Shown: positions 19,301 to 29,057 of the stretch, one piece after another
How the letters are laid out: every line of letters begins with the position of its first letter
How positions within the stretch are numbered: the stretch's first letter is position 1
Assembly: GCA_028874905.1 (NCBI GenBank)
Contig: JAPPGZ010000087.1
Span: 41,989 to 105,988 of the forward strand
Source of the DNA: Gemmatimonadota bacterium
Lineage (GTDB): Bacteria; Gemmatimonadota; Gemmatimonadetes; Longimicrobiales; Gaopeijiaceae
DNA: 64,000 bases
Reading direction: 5' to 3'
Notes under the pieces: generated by a model
What the model saw: the letters and a program-made list of their open reading frames with translations, nothing else
Told to the model about the DNA's origin: nothing
The model's database searches: none
Program-made: the position numbers and the translations under genes

Positions 19301-20779
19301 GTGATCGACTACACGCCGCTCGAAGCCTGGTTCGTTACCGGCAGCCAGCACCTCTACGGGCCAGAGGCGCTGGAGCGCGTGCGGGCCAACTCGGAGGCGA
19401 TCGTGGCGGGCCTCAACAGGTCCGGGACGCTGCCTGTGCGCGTCGTCTTCAAGGCGGTGGTGACGACGCCGGAGGAGGTCTCGGCGGCTCTGCGCGAGGC
19501 GGGCGCCGCGCCCAACTGCATCGGCGTCGTCGCGTGGATGCACACGTTCAGTCCGGGCAAGATGTGGATCGGCGGACTGAGCGGGCTCGCGAAGCCGCTC
19601 TGCCACCTGCACACCCAGATGGGTCGCGACATCCCCTGGTCCACCATCGACATGGACTTCATGAACCTGAACCAGTCGGCGCACGGGGGGCGCGAGTTCG
19701 GCTTCATCTGCACCAGGCTGGGCATCGAGCGGAAGGTGGTCGTCGGTCACTGGCAGGACGCAGCCGTGCAGGACGGGATGGCGACCTGGCTCCGGGCAGC
19801 GGCAGCGTGGCACGACAGCCAGGGCATGAGGATCGCGCGCATCGGCGACAACATGCGGCAGGTCGCGGTGACCGACGGCGACAAGGTGGAGGCCCAGCGC
19901 AGCTTCGGGTATGCGGTGGACGGGTACGGGCTCGGGGACCTCGTGGCGCACGTCGAGGCCGCGGGCGAGGCAGCCGTCGATGCGCTGTGCGGGGAATATG
20001 CCGACACCTACACGATGATGGAGTCGCTGCTGCCGGGCGGCGCGCGGCACCAGTCGTTGCGCGAGGCGGCGCGGATCGAACTGGGGCTGCGCTCCTTCCT
20101 GTCCGACGGCGGCTTCTACGCCTTCACCGACACCTTCGAGAACCTGCACGGCCTGCGCCAGCTCCCCGGCATCGCCGTCCAGCGCCTCATGGCCGACGGC
20201 TACGGGTTCGGCGCCGAGGGCGACTGGAAGCACGCCGCGCTGGTGCGGTCCATGAAGGTGATGGCACACGGCCTCCCGGGCGGCACCAGCTTCATGGAGG
20301 ACTACACCTACCACCTCGACCCGGAAGGCCAGGCCGTACTGGGCGCCCACATGCTGGAGATCTGCCCGTCGATCGCCGCGGGGACGCCGTCGTGCGAGGT
20401 CCACCCGCTCGGGATCGGGGGCCGGGAGGACCCCGTACGGCTCGTGTTCGATGCGGCCGCCGGGCCGGCCGTGAACGTGACGGTGGTGGACCTGGGCGAC
20501 CGCTTCCGGATGGTGGTCAGCGAGGTGGAGGTGATCGAGCCGGTCGCACCGCTACCGAGGCTCCCGGTAGCGCGCGCGTTGTGGAAGCCGCGTCCGGATC
20601 TGGAAACCGCGGTCGCCACGTGGATCCACGCGGGCGGCGCGCATCACACGGGATTCTCGCGGGCGCTGATCGCGGAGCACTTGGAGGACTTCGCCGCGAT
20701 GGCGGGACTGGAGTGCCTGTTCATCGATGGGGAGACGGAACTGAGGAGGTTCAGGCGGGAGCTGCGGCGAGTGAATTAA
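19301..20779 (+). CDS. araA: L-arabinose isomerase
   Basis: Cytoplasmic enzyme converting L-arabinose to L-ribulose, the first step of the AraBAD pathway. 492 residues, full length. The residues that bind Mn and act in catalysis in E. coli AraA are at the same positions here: E306 (AEGDWK), E333 (FMEDYTYH), H350 (AHMLE) and a His at 448/449 (GGAHHTG, E. coli H450). The N-terminus ([11 protein letters not shown]) is characteristic. It starts at GTG 19301 with only a weak AGG upstream. It sits behind the GH146-like gene, physically separated from araB and araD by the convergent frameshifted GH127 gene. Confidence 0.97.
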   Translation: MIDYTPLEAWFVTGSQHLYGPEALERVRANSEAIVAGLNRSGTLPVRVVFKAVVTTPEEVSAALREAGAAPNCIGVVAWMHTFSPGKMWIGGLSGLAKPLCHLHTQMGRDIPWSTIDMDFMNLNQSAHGGREFGFICTRLGIERKVVVGHWQDAAVQDGMATWLRAAAAWHDSQGMRIARIGDNMRQVAVTDGDKVEAQRSFGYAVDGYGLGDLVAHVEAAGEAAVDALCGEYADTYTMMESLLPGGARHQSLREAARIELGLRSFLSDGGFYAFTDTFENLHGLRQLPGIAVQRLMADGYGFGAEGDWKHAALVRSMKVMAHGLPGGTSFMEDYTYHLDPEGQAVLGAHMLEICPSIAAGTPSCEVHPLGIGGREDPVRLVFDAAAGPAVNVTVVDLGDRFRMVVSEVEVIEPVAPLPRLPVARALWKPRPDLETAVATWIHAGGAHHTGFSRALIAEHLEDFAAMAGLECLFIDGETELRRFRRELRRVN

Positions 20780-20860
20780 GGACGTGGAAACCGACCTCGG
20801 TTCGCTCCGTTACGTCGCTTCAACGCTGCCGCGATGGCGCACCATTGGCCATCCCGGGGG

Positions 20861-23334
20861 TCACCTCTCCTCGATCCACACCACCGACGTCACCGGGAAC
20901 GGCTCGCCACGGCTCCCGTCCGCACGGGGCTCCGGTCGCCGGGGCCCGTAAGTACCGTCCACCCGGTTCTCCCGCGCGTAATTCGGAATCGCCAGCAGGG
21001 GCGAGCCGTCGGCGAAGGTACCGGTGATCACGGTCACGCCCCCCAGGAAATCCTCGCGCCATTCGGGCGTCAGACCGGCGTCCGGTGGCAGCGGCTGGCG
21101 AATGTCCTGATCCACCGCCTCGATGTTGTCACGAGGGGGCCGTACCTGAGCGCCACGCGCCCTCGGTTCGCCTCGATCCGCTCGTCGGCGTACACGCGCT
21201 GCACCTGCAGGGGGAGGACCAGGTCGATCCGGTCTCCGGCCTCCCAGGTGCGGTCGATCACCGCGTAGCCGTTTTCGACGAACGGATCGATGGGCGTCCC
21301 GTTGAGCCTGATGGAGGTGATGCCGTCCGCGTCGGGCGTGGCCCTGTACAGGTCGCTTACCATCCGGCCCGGCACCCGCACGCGCACGCTGAACCGCCTG
21401 CGTTCGGCGGGATTGACGATGATCGCCACCTTTTCGTCCGAAGGGTACTCGGTCTCCTGCACCACCTCCACATCGGCACCGGCCACGTCCTCCAGGGTCA
21501 CGGTGCTGCCGATGAACAGGTTCACGTAGAGTCCCCGCGCGTCCTTCGCGTACATCCAGGTCGGCAGCATCAGGAGCGTCCGCGGGATGTTGCCCACACA
21601 GCAGGGGCAGGGGTGCCAGGCGTAGCGGGCGATCCGGTTGTCGAGCGGGTTGTCGTAGTAGTAGTGCCGGCCCTCAAGGTCGGTGGACCCCAGCAGGGCG
21701 TTGTACATCGTCTCCTCGATGAGGTCGGCGTACTGCGCGTCCCCGTAGAGACGGTTCATCTTCGACTGGAAGAAGAGCTCGCCGCAGCTGGCGCAGGACT
21801 CGCAGTAGGACATGTTCCGCAACGAGTAGTCGGGTCCGAAGCCCTCCGACGTCTCCCCGCTCCCCACCCCGCCCGTCACGTAGTACTTCCTGTGGACGAT
21901 GCTGTCCCACAGCGAGCGGACCGCGCTCAGGTAGTCCACGTCACCCGTTTCGAGCGCCACGTCGGCCATGGCCGAATAGCCGTACACCGCGCGTACCGCG
22001 TGTCCGACGGCCTCGTACTGCTCCACCACGGGAAGGTGGCTCTGATCGTATTCCCCGCCCCCGCGGCGGCAGTCCAGGAGAAACTTCGCCAACTCCGAGT
22101 ACCGGTCTCCACGCCCGTCCCCCTCGACCTCGTTGACGAAACGGCCGAAGCGTACCAGCGCCTGCTCCATCTCCTGGTGTCCGTCGAACCACTCCTGCTT
22201 CGGCGGGGGTCCGATTTGCTCGTACCACGTGTCGGCGAGTTGCACGGCCGCGTCATATAGTCGCGTGTCGCGTCCTTCGGTCATGACGTAGTGGTTGATG
22301 GCGGACTCGATGAAGTATCCGGCCACGTACCCTTCGTGATGACGCCTGCCTTCGGGTGTCCAGCGCTCGGCCCAACGATCGCGGTCGCGCAGGGTGAACG
22401 CGGTGTGCAGGTAGCCGTCGGGCTCCCGCGCCGCGAGGATCTTCGGGATCCAGTCCTCCAGCGTCGCCCTCATCTTGTCGTGGGCCGCGATGACTTCGGG
22501 ATCGTCCCGGGGGTCGACCATGAGCGCAATACACATCGCCTCGACGGTCTGGTGCACCCAGGCGTTGGAGAAGACGTACCCCTTGTGGCTGCCGTGGGGC
22601 TCTCCCGCCAAGGCCCTGGCCGCCTCGATGAAGTTGTCGATCCCACCCGGGCCGAGTTCCAGGTCCGACCGGTTGATCTGGTCGATGCACCACGGGATCC
22701 AGTTGACCATGAGCGCTCTGGCCTTCCGGCCCCACAGCCGGTCCGTGATGCGGTATCGCTTCGTGTGAACCGCCTCCAGCGGCAACCGCGATGGCGCCGC
22801 TTCGACCGTAACGTGGAATGACGACGTGACTTCTTCCTCGCCGTCCTTCGCAGTCAGCCTGAGCACATAGGCACCGGGCGCCGAAAAGGAGGCCGTGGTC
22901 ACGACGGACGCGGGGTCGGCGAAGGCGACATCACCCGGGCCCGACTCCTTCGACCAGTTCACGGCCACCTCTTGCTCCGGCTCGGGAGACGGCGGCTCGG
23001 GATCGCCCCAGCGCCGGCGCCGCCGCACCGGTGGCTCGCCATGCCCCGCCCATCCGTTGACGTAGGTCGCGCCAGGGAGCACGGTCACGCGATCGGGTCC
23101 GGCTGCCGCCATGAGGGGCTCGGGCGGCGAAACGGGCTCAGCCGGGAGGTTGTAGGGTGCTGCCGACGTTCCACGGACCGACGGCGGCAGCACAACGGTC
23201 GCGACTGCCGCCTTGCTCACGGTTTCCAGCACATCGCGGCGAGTCATTTTATGGAGGCCCGTGCGGGGCCGGCTCATGTCCGGCCGGGTCTTGTCCGGCC
23301 GGGTCGCGTCGTGCCTTCCTGAGCCGTCGCTCAT
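20861..23334 (-). pseudogene. GH127-type arabinofuranosidase with PKD-like N-domain, frameshifted near C-terminus
   Basis: Reads as an exported beta-L-arabinofuranosidase of ~820 residues broken by a single-base deletion. From ATG 23334 (GGAGG five bases upstream) it has a long n-region, a Tat-like core (MTRRDVLETVSKAAVATVV) and an Ig/PKD-like domain (ASFSAPGAYVLRLTAKDGEEE). The GH127 module follows, with E-S-C (YCESCAS) and the Cys pair in PCPCCVGN. Family members continue GPLVYNIE; here the frame after the GTG Val codon (plus 21130-21132) reads ACAACATCG, so one T is missing. The open frame ends at 21070, while the missing tail (NIEAVDQDIRQPL to VVWIEER) continues in the next frame to TGA at 20861. 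It may be a sequencing error or recent inactivation; most of the catalytic module precedes the break. Confidence 0.8.
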
Positions 23335-23468
23335 GGGATCCTCCGGTGACCGCACGGAGTGGTAGCTTCCGCCAGGGGGAGCCTCTACTATGTCCCGGAG
23401 CATATTGAGGGCGGCAGAAACTGCCAGCAAGAGTGGCTCCTCGGAACCCTCGGAAAAGAGCGCTTCTC

Positions 23469-24668
23469 ATGGCCCTTGCAAGATCCGCGTCGACCAGACC
23501 GGCCGCGATCGCACTTACCGCCATCCTGCCCATCCTCGCCACCTGCGCACCCGACGACTCCCTCATGCCGCGAAGCATCGCCACCGTCCCGTTCGGCACG
23601 ACCGCGACGGGCGAAGTCGTCGACCTCTTCACGATGACCAACGCCAACGGCATCGAGGTGAGGGCCATCACCTACGGGGGGATCATCCTCTCGATCAAGA
23701 CGCCGGACCGGGACGGACGCTGGGACGACATCGTCCTGGGCTTCGACTCCCTGGAACCCTACGAGGCGCGATCGCCCTACTTCGGCTCGATCATCGGGCG
23801 CTACGGCAACCGCATCGCCGGGGGACAGTTCACACTGGACGGCGAGACCTTTGCGCTGGCGACCAACAACGGGCCGAATCACCTGCACGGCGGCGACGTC
23901 GGCTTCGACAAGGTGGTGTGGGCGGGCGAGGCCTTCGAACGCGAGGACGCGGTCGGGGTCGTCTTCACCTACACCAGCGCGGACGGCGAGGAGGGGTATC
24001 CGGGGACGCTGGACGTGCGCGTCACCTACACGCTCACGGACGCCGACGAACTGATCTTCGACTACCACGCGACCACCGACCGCGCGACGCCGGTCAACCT
24101 CACCCAGCACAGCTACTTCAACCTCGCCGGGGGCGCCAGCGACGACATCCTCGGGCACGAACTCACCCTCGACGCCAGTCGCTTCACCCCCGTCGACACG
24201 ACGCTGATCCCCACCGGCGAGCTCGCGCCCGTCGGGGGCACGCCCTTCGACTTCCGCACCGCCACCGCCATCGGCGCGCGCATCAACGACGACCACCCGC
24301 AGCTCGCGGCCGGACTGGGCTACGACCACAACTTCGTGCTGGACGCGGACGACCCTGACGTAACGTCAGGGTTAACGGAAAACAACCGCGGGGGCCTGCA
24401 TCGCGCGGCGTTCGTGCTGGAGCCGCTCACCGGTCGCACCCTGGAGATCCACACCGCGGAACCGGGGGTCCAGTTCTACTCGGGGAACTTCCTCGACGGC
24501 ACGATCACCGGCAAAGCCGGCCGCGTCTACGGTCACCGGAGCGGGTTCTGCCTGGAGACGCAGCACTTTCCGGACTCTCCCAACCAACCGGCCTTCCCCT
24601 CCACCATTCTCCGTCCCGGCGAGGCGTACAGCACGCGCACCGTTCTGACCTTCGGGGTGGCGGGCTGA
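23469..24668 (+). CDS. galM: Aldose 1-epimerase (mutarotase), lipoprotein
   Basis: Interconverts alpha and beta anomers of free aldoses, here probably L-arabinose released as the beta anomer, before or during uptake. 399 residues. Motifs: GRYGNRIAGG, NHLHGG (His), TQHSYFNLAG (catalytic His) and the C-terminal ETQHFPDSPN with the catalytic-base Glu. The leader ends ILATC, a lipobox, so it is probably periplasmic and membrane-anchored. ATG 23469 is chosen for this leader. A loop insertion (DDPDVTSGLTEN) contains a perfect 9-1-9 base palindrome at 24353-24371. First gene of a long plus-strand operon: the symporter starts four bases after its stop. It is divergent from the frameshifted GH127 gene. 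Confidence 0.94.
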   Translation: MALARSASTRPAAIALTAILPILATCAPDDSLMPRSIATVPFGTTATGEVVDLFTMTNANGIEVRAITYGGIILSIKTPDRDGRWDDIVLGFDSLEPYEARSPYFGSIIGRYGNRIAGGQFTLDGETFALATNNGPNHLHGGDVGFDKVVWAGEAFEREDAVGVVFTYTSADGEEGYPGTLDVRVTYTLTDADELIFDYHATTDRATPVNLTQHSYFNLAGGASDDILGHELTLDASRFTPVDTTLIPTGELAPVGGTPFDFRTATAIGARINDDHPQLAAGLGYDHNFVLDADDPDVTSGLTENNRGGLHRAAFVLEPLTGRTLEIHTAEPGVQFYSGNFLDGTITGKAGRVYGHRSGFCLETQHFPDSPNQPAFPSTILRPGEAYSTRTVLTFGVAG

Positions 24669-24672
24669 CCCC

Positions 24673-26436
24673 ATGGCGACCCTCGACTGGCTGATCATCC
24701 TCGCCTATCTCGGGGTCGTGGGCGGGCTCGCCGCGTGGGTCTTCCAGAGGCGCAAGGACACGCCGGACGACTACTTCCTCGCCAACCGCAACCTCGGCTG
24801 GTTCATCGTCGGGGCGTCGATCTTCGCGTCGAACATCGGTTCCGAGCACCTCGTGGGCCTGGCCGGCTCGGGGGCCACAGACGGCGTGGCCCTGGCCCAC
24901 TACGAGCTGCACGCGTGGTGCCTGCTGGTGCTGGCCTGGGTGTTCGTCCCGTTCTTCATGCGCTCGCGGGTCTACACCATGCCCGAGTTCCTCGAGCGGC
25001 GGTTCTCGCCGGCCGCGCGCTGGGTGCTCTCGCTGATCTCCCTGGTGAGCTACGTGCTGACCAAGATCGCGGTGGGGATCTTCGCCGGCGGTGTGGTCTT
25101 CGCGACGCTCCTGCCCGACGTGCAGCTGCAACTCGGGGCATGGGTGCTGAACAGCTTCTGGGTGGGTTCGCTGGTCGTGATCGTGCTCACCGGTGTGTAC
25201 ACGGTTGCCGGGGGGATGCGCGCGGTCGCCTACACCGAGGCGCTGCAGACGCTGGTGCTGGTGCTGGGGTCGGGGCTGCTCACCTGGTTCGGGCTGTCCG
25301 CGCTCGGGGGATGGGGGGGACTGAGGGAGGCCCTCGACCCGGACATGTTCAACCTGTGGAAGCCGATCATCCCGGAGGGGATGGACGGGACGTGGGCGCC
25401 GGTCCTGGAGCCGAACCGGATCGCATGGTACTTCAACGGGAACTTCCCGTGGCCGGGGATGCTTCTGTGCGCGCCGATCATCGGGCTCTGGTACTGGTGC
25501 ACCGACCAATACATCGTGCAGCGCGCGCTGGGCGCCCGGAACGAGACCGAGGCGCGCCGCGGCAGCATCTTCGCGGGGATGCTCAAGCTGCTTCCGGTGT
25601 TCATCTTCATCATTCCGGGGATGATCGCGCTGGCGCTGGCCCGCACCGGGGAATACGGAGCGCTGAGCCAGATGGTCGACACGGACGGGAACGTGATCCC
25701 CGGCACCGCGCAGGCCGCCTTCCCGCTCCTGGTGACGAGCATCCTGCCGGTCGGCGTGCGGGGACTGGTGGTGGCGGGGCTGCTCGCAGCGCTGATGAGC
25801 TCGCTGGCCGGCGTGTTCAACGCTTCATCCACGCTCTTCACGATGGACCTGTACCAGAAGTGGCGACCGGGAGCGTCGAAGCAGCGGCTGGTGTGGGTGG
25901 GCCGGGTTGCCACCACGACGATGGTCGTCGTCGGGCTGCTCTGGATCCCGGTGATTCAGGGGTCGCGCGGCCTCTACCAGTACCTGCAGGGCGTACAGGG
26001 ATATCTCGCGCCGCCAATCTTCACGGTCTTCTTCCTGGGCGTCTTCATGAAGCGGCTGAACGCGAAGGGATGCCTGGCCGCGCTCGTCGTCGGCTTCGTG
26101 CTGGGCGCTTTCCGGCTGGCGGTCGACACCCCGGTGTCGATGGGGATGGCGGGCTTCGAGGCCGGTTACGATCCCGGCTCCTTCCTGTGGATCGTCAACA
26201 ACATCTACTTCCAGTACTACAGCCTCTTCATCTTCACGGTATCGGTGGTGGTGATGGTCGTCGTGAGCTACCTCACCGAGCCGCCGTCGTACAAGCGAAT
26301 ATCGGGGCTGACCTACGCCACGGTGACGGACGAGGACCGCTCGGCGTCGCGGAGAAGCTGGAACCGCCGGGACGTGGTCGGATCCGCGGTCGTACTGATC
26401 ATGATTCTCCTGGCCTACCTCTACTTCCGCGGCTGA
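24673..26436 (+). CDS. Sodium/solute symporter (SSS family), sugar transporter
   Basis: Inner-membrane sodium-coupled transporter with about 13-14 hydrophobic helices over 587 residues. Diagnostic segments: DYFLANRNLGWFIVGASIFASNIGSEHLVGLAG near the N-terminus, TVAGGMRAVAYTEALQT in the middle, and AALMSSLAGVFNASSTLFTMDLY later, typical of SGLT-like SSS proteins. Placement between the mutarotase (four bases upstream) and ribulokinase (ten bases downstream) points to L-arabinose or a closely related monosaccharide as substrate. That is context, not motif-level evidence. The C-terminal cytoplasmic linker and last helix (VVLIMILLAYLYF) are intact. Confidence 0.92.
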   Translation: MATLDWLIILAYLGVVGGLAAWVFQRRKDTPDDYFLANRNLGWFIVGASIFASNIGSEHLVGLAGSGATDGVALAHYELHAWCLLVLAWVFVPFFMRSRVYTMPEFLERRFSPAARWVLSLISLVSYVLTKIAVGIFAGGVVFATLLPDVQLQLGAWVLNSFWVGSLVVIVLTGVYTVAGGMRAVAYTEALQTLVLVLGSGLLTWFGLSALGGWGGLREALDPDMFNLWKPIIPEGMDGTWAPVLEPNRIAWYFNGNFPWPGMLLCAPIIGLWYWCTDQYIVQRALGARNETEARRGSIFAGMLKLLPVFIFIIPGMIALALARTGEYGALSQMVDTDGNVIPGTAQAAFPLLVTSILPVGVRGLVVAGLLAALMSSLAGVFNASSTLFTMDLYQKWRPGASKQRLVWVGRVATTTMVVVGLLWIPVIQGSRGLYQYLQGVQGYLAPPIFTVFFLGVFMKRLNAKGCLAALVVGFVLGAFRLAVDTPVSMGMAGFEAGYDPGSFLWIVNNIYFQYYSLFIFTVSVVVMVVVSYLTEPPSYKRISGLTYATVTDEDRSASRRSWNRRDVVGSAVVLIMILLAYLYFRG

Positions 26437-26446
26437 GGTGCGGGTG

Positions 26447-28186
26447 ATGGCCGAGCGGGACGGCGGGCACGACCCCTCCGCGGACACATACGCCATCGGT
26501 CTCGACTACGGCACGAACTCGGTCCGGGCGGTGGTGGTCTCCTGCACGGACGGCCGCACCATCGGTACGCATGTCTTCGACTACCCGTCGGGGGAGCGCG
26601 GCGTGATCGTGGACGCGAGCGATCCGCATCTCGCCCGGCAGAACCCGGCGGATTACGTCGCCGGGCTTCGCGAGGCAACGCTGGGTGCGCTCGCGGAAGC
26701 CGAAGGAACTGCCGGCTTCTCGCGGGACCGGGTCATTGGCATCGGTACAGACACGACCGGATCCACGCCAATTCCCGTGGACGCAGCGTGCCGCCCGCTT
26801 GCCCTGGACCCGAAATGGCGCAGCAACCCGGCAGCGCACGCCTGGCTGTGGAAGGACCACACCTCGGCCGGGGAGGCCGCCAACATCACCGAGGCCGCGT
26901 ACGCGCACGCGCCCGAATACCTGGCGCCCATCGGCGGCACATACTCGTCCGAGTGGTTCTGGTCGAAGGTCTGGCACTGCCTGAACGTGGCGCCCGATGT
27001 CTTTGCGGCGGCCGCCAGCTGGGTGGAACTCGCCGACTTCGTGCCGGCAGTGCTCGCGGGCGCCTCCGACCCGCGCATCATTTTTCGTTGCGTGTGCGCC
27101 GCGGGGCACAAGGCGATGTACTCGCGGTCCTGGGGCGGCCTGCCTTCCGCGGAATTCCTCGGACGGCTCGATCCGCGGCTCGCGGGATTGCGCGACCGCC
27201 TCTACGACGTGGCGCATCCCCCCCACCGCCCGGCCGGCAGGCTCTCGGTGAAATGGGCCGAACAACTCGGTCTCCGCGCCGGGATCCCGATCGCGATGGG
27301 AGGTTTCGACGCCCATTACGGAGCGGTGGGAGCGGGGGTGGCGCCCGGCACCCTGGTCAAGATCATCGGGACATCGACCTGCGACATCACGATTGCGCCC
27401 AACAACGCGCCGCTCGGCGACGTTGCCGGCATATGCGGGATCGTCGACGGCTCCGTCATGAACGGCTACTACGGCATCGAGGCCGGCCAGTCCGCCGTCG
27501 GCGATCTGCTTCACTGGTGGATCGATTCCGTCTGCGAAGGAGACGACACCCTGCACGCCACCCTGTCCGACGAGGCGGCGAAGCTCCGCCCGGGCGAGTC
27601 CGGCCTCCTCGCCCTCGACTGGAACAACGGGAATCGCACGGTACTGGTCGACCCGCGCCTGACGGGCCTCGTCCTGGGACAGACGCTGGGAACCACGCGG
27701 GCCGAGATGTACCGCGCGCTCATCGAGTCGACCGCCTTCGGCGCGCGGGTGATCGTGGAGCGGCTCACGGACTGCGGCATTCCCATCGACCGGATCGTGT
27801 GCTGCGGAGGGATCGCGGCGAAGAACGACCTCTTCATGCAGATCTATGCCGACGTGCTGGGGCGGCCGATGCTCCTCGCGGGTTCCCGGCAGACGCCGGC
27901 GCTTGGCGCGGCCATCTCCGCAGCCGTCGCGGCTGGCCCGGACAACGGGGGATACGCAAGCTTCGAGGACGCCCAGGCACGGATGACGTCGCTCGGCGAC
28001 GAGCGCTTCGACCCGGAGCCCGGCGCGCGCGCCATCTACGACGAGCTCTACGCCATGTACCGTGAACTGCACGACTCGTTCGGCGGAGTCGACGCGGCCG
28101 CAGCCGATCTTGCCACCCTGATGAAACGGCTGCTGGGGCTGCGCGACCGCGTCGCGGTGGCCGGCGCGAGGGCAGGCACGCCATGA
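26447..28186 (+). CDS. araB: Ribulokinase
   Basis: Cytoplasmic FGGY-family kinase phosphorylating L-ribulose to L-ribulose 5-phosphate. The N-terminal GLDYGTNSVRAVVV phosphate loop, GIGTDTTGSTPIPVD, WKDHTS, MGGFDAHYGAVGAG, GTSTCDIT and the FGGY-type segment near CCGGIAAKNDLFMQIYADVLGRPM are all AraB-type, including the D-A-H-Y signature. 579 residues from ATG 26447. An upstream in-frame GTG at 26438 is possible, but the GAGGTG next to the symporter stop is placed for the ATG. Coupled between transporter and araD. Confidence 0.96.
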   Translation: MAERDGGHDPSADTYAIGLDYGTNSVRAVVVSCTDGRTIGTHVFDYPSGERGVIVDASDPHLARQNPADYVAGLREATLGALAEAEGTAGFSRDRVIGIGTDTTGSTPIPVDAACRPLALDPKWRSNPAAHAWLWKDHTSAGEAANITEAAYAHAPEYLAPIGGTYSSEWFWSKVWHCLNVAPDVFAAAASWVELADFVPAVLAGASDPRIIFRCVCAAGHKAMYSRSWGGLPSAEFLGRLDPRLAGLRDRLYDVAHPPHRPAGRLSVKWAEQLGLRAGIPIAMGGFDAHYGAVGAGVAPGTLVKIIGTSTCDITIAPNNAPLGDVAGICGIVDGSVMNGYYGIEAGQSAVGDLLHWWIDSVCEGDDTLHATLSDEAAKLRPGESGLLALDWNNGNRTVLVDPRLTGLVLGQTLGTTRAEMYRALIESTAFGARVIVERLTDCGIPIDRIVCCGGIAAKNDLFMQIYADVLGRPMLLAGSRQTPALGAAISAAVAAGPDNGGYASFEDAQARMTSLGDERFDPEPGARAIYDELYAMYRELHDSFGGVDAAAADLATLMKRLLGLRDRVAVAGARAGTP

Positions 28187-28196
28187 GTCGCGCCCC

Positions 28197-28955
28197 ATGC
28201 CCCGCAAGCATCGCCGCCGTCGCACTCTCCGGCCGCTCCGGGAGCTGCTCGTGAGCCTGCGTGCGCGAGCGCTCCGGGAGTCCGCCTGGGCCGCCAACCT
28301 CGCACTCGCCGGCGGCGGCCTCGTCACCGGCACTTTCGGCAACGTGTCCGCGGCCGACCGCCGGGCCGGCCTCTTCGCGATCAAGCCCAGCGGGGTCCCC
28401 TATGCCGATCTGACCCCGGACCACATGGTGCTCGTCTCCCTGGACACCGGAGAGGTGGTCGAGGGCGATTTGCGCCCGTCGTCGGACACGCCCACGCACC
28501 TCGAACTCTACCGTGCGTTTCCCTGCGGCGGCGTGGCCCATACACACTCCGAGTTCGCGACCGCGCTGGCCCAGGCCAGACTCCCCGTGCGCTGCATGGG
28601 CACGACGCACGCGGACTTTTTCCGCGGCGATGTCCCGGTGACGAGAGAGCTGACCCGGGAGGAAGTCGCGGGCGAGTACGAGCGCAACACCGGGCTCGTC
28701 ATCGTCGAGGCGTTCGCGGACGCCGGCATCTCGCCCGAAGAAGTGGCGGCCGTCCTGGTCGCGAATCACGGACCGTTCACGTGGGGCGCGGATGGCCATG
28801 AGGCCGTGACGCGCTCGGAGATGCTGGAAGTGCTCGCCCGCATGGAGTGCACGATCCTCGCGATCGCGCCCGACGCCCCGCGCCCCGCTCGCCACCTCGT
28901 CGACCGGCACTTTCTGCGAAAGCACGGCAGCGACGCGTATTATGGGCAGGGCTGA
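28197..28955 (+). CDS. araD: L-ribulose-5-phosphate 4-epimerase
   Basis: Class II aldolase-fold zinc enzyme producing D-xylulose 5-phosphate, which feeds the pentose phosphate pathway. Motifs in order: GTFGNVSA, IKPSGVPY, SSDTPTHL, the zinc-ligand pair in HTHSEFATA, HADFF, and LVANHGPFTWG. 252 residues, slightly longer at the N-terminus than E. coli AraD because of an Arg-rich start (MPRKHRRRR); GTG 28251 would give a more typical N-terminus. It lies ten bases after araB and completes AraA-B-D in this window. The next gene begins 102 bases downstream. Confidence 0.95.
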   Translation: MPRKHRRRRTLRPLRELLVSLRARALRESAWAANLALAGGGLVTGTFGNVSAADRRAGLFAIKPSGVPYADLTPDHMVLVSLDTGEVVEGDLRPSSDTPTHLELYRAFPCGGVAHTHSEFATALAQARLPVRCMGTTHADFFRGDVPVTRELTREEVAGEYERNTGLVIVEAFADAGISPEEVAAVLVANHGPFTWGADGHEAVTRSEMLEVLARMECTILAIAPDAPRPARHLVDRHFLRKHGSDAYYGQG

Positions 28956-29057
28956 GGGCGTGTAGGCGGCGCCGGCCCGACGCAATGACCGCGCGTGCTG
29001 GTGGACGTGGATACCACGCCCCATGTTGTGGCGGGAGGACCTGACGGAGACTGGCCC

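Noticed and set aside
23270..23320. Short tandem GTCCGGCCGGGTC-like repeats (repeated RPD residues)
   Set aside because: They lie in the non-conserved n-region of the frameshifted GH127 leader; too short and GC-rich to treat as a mobile or regulatory repeat.
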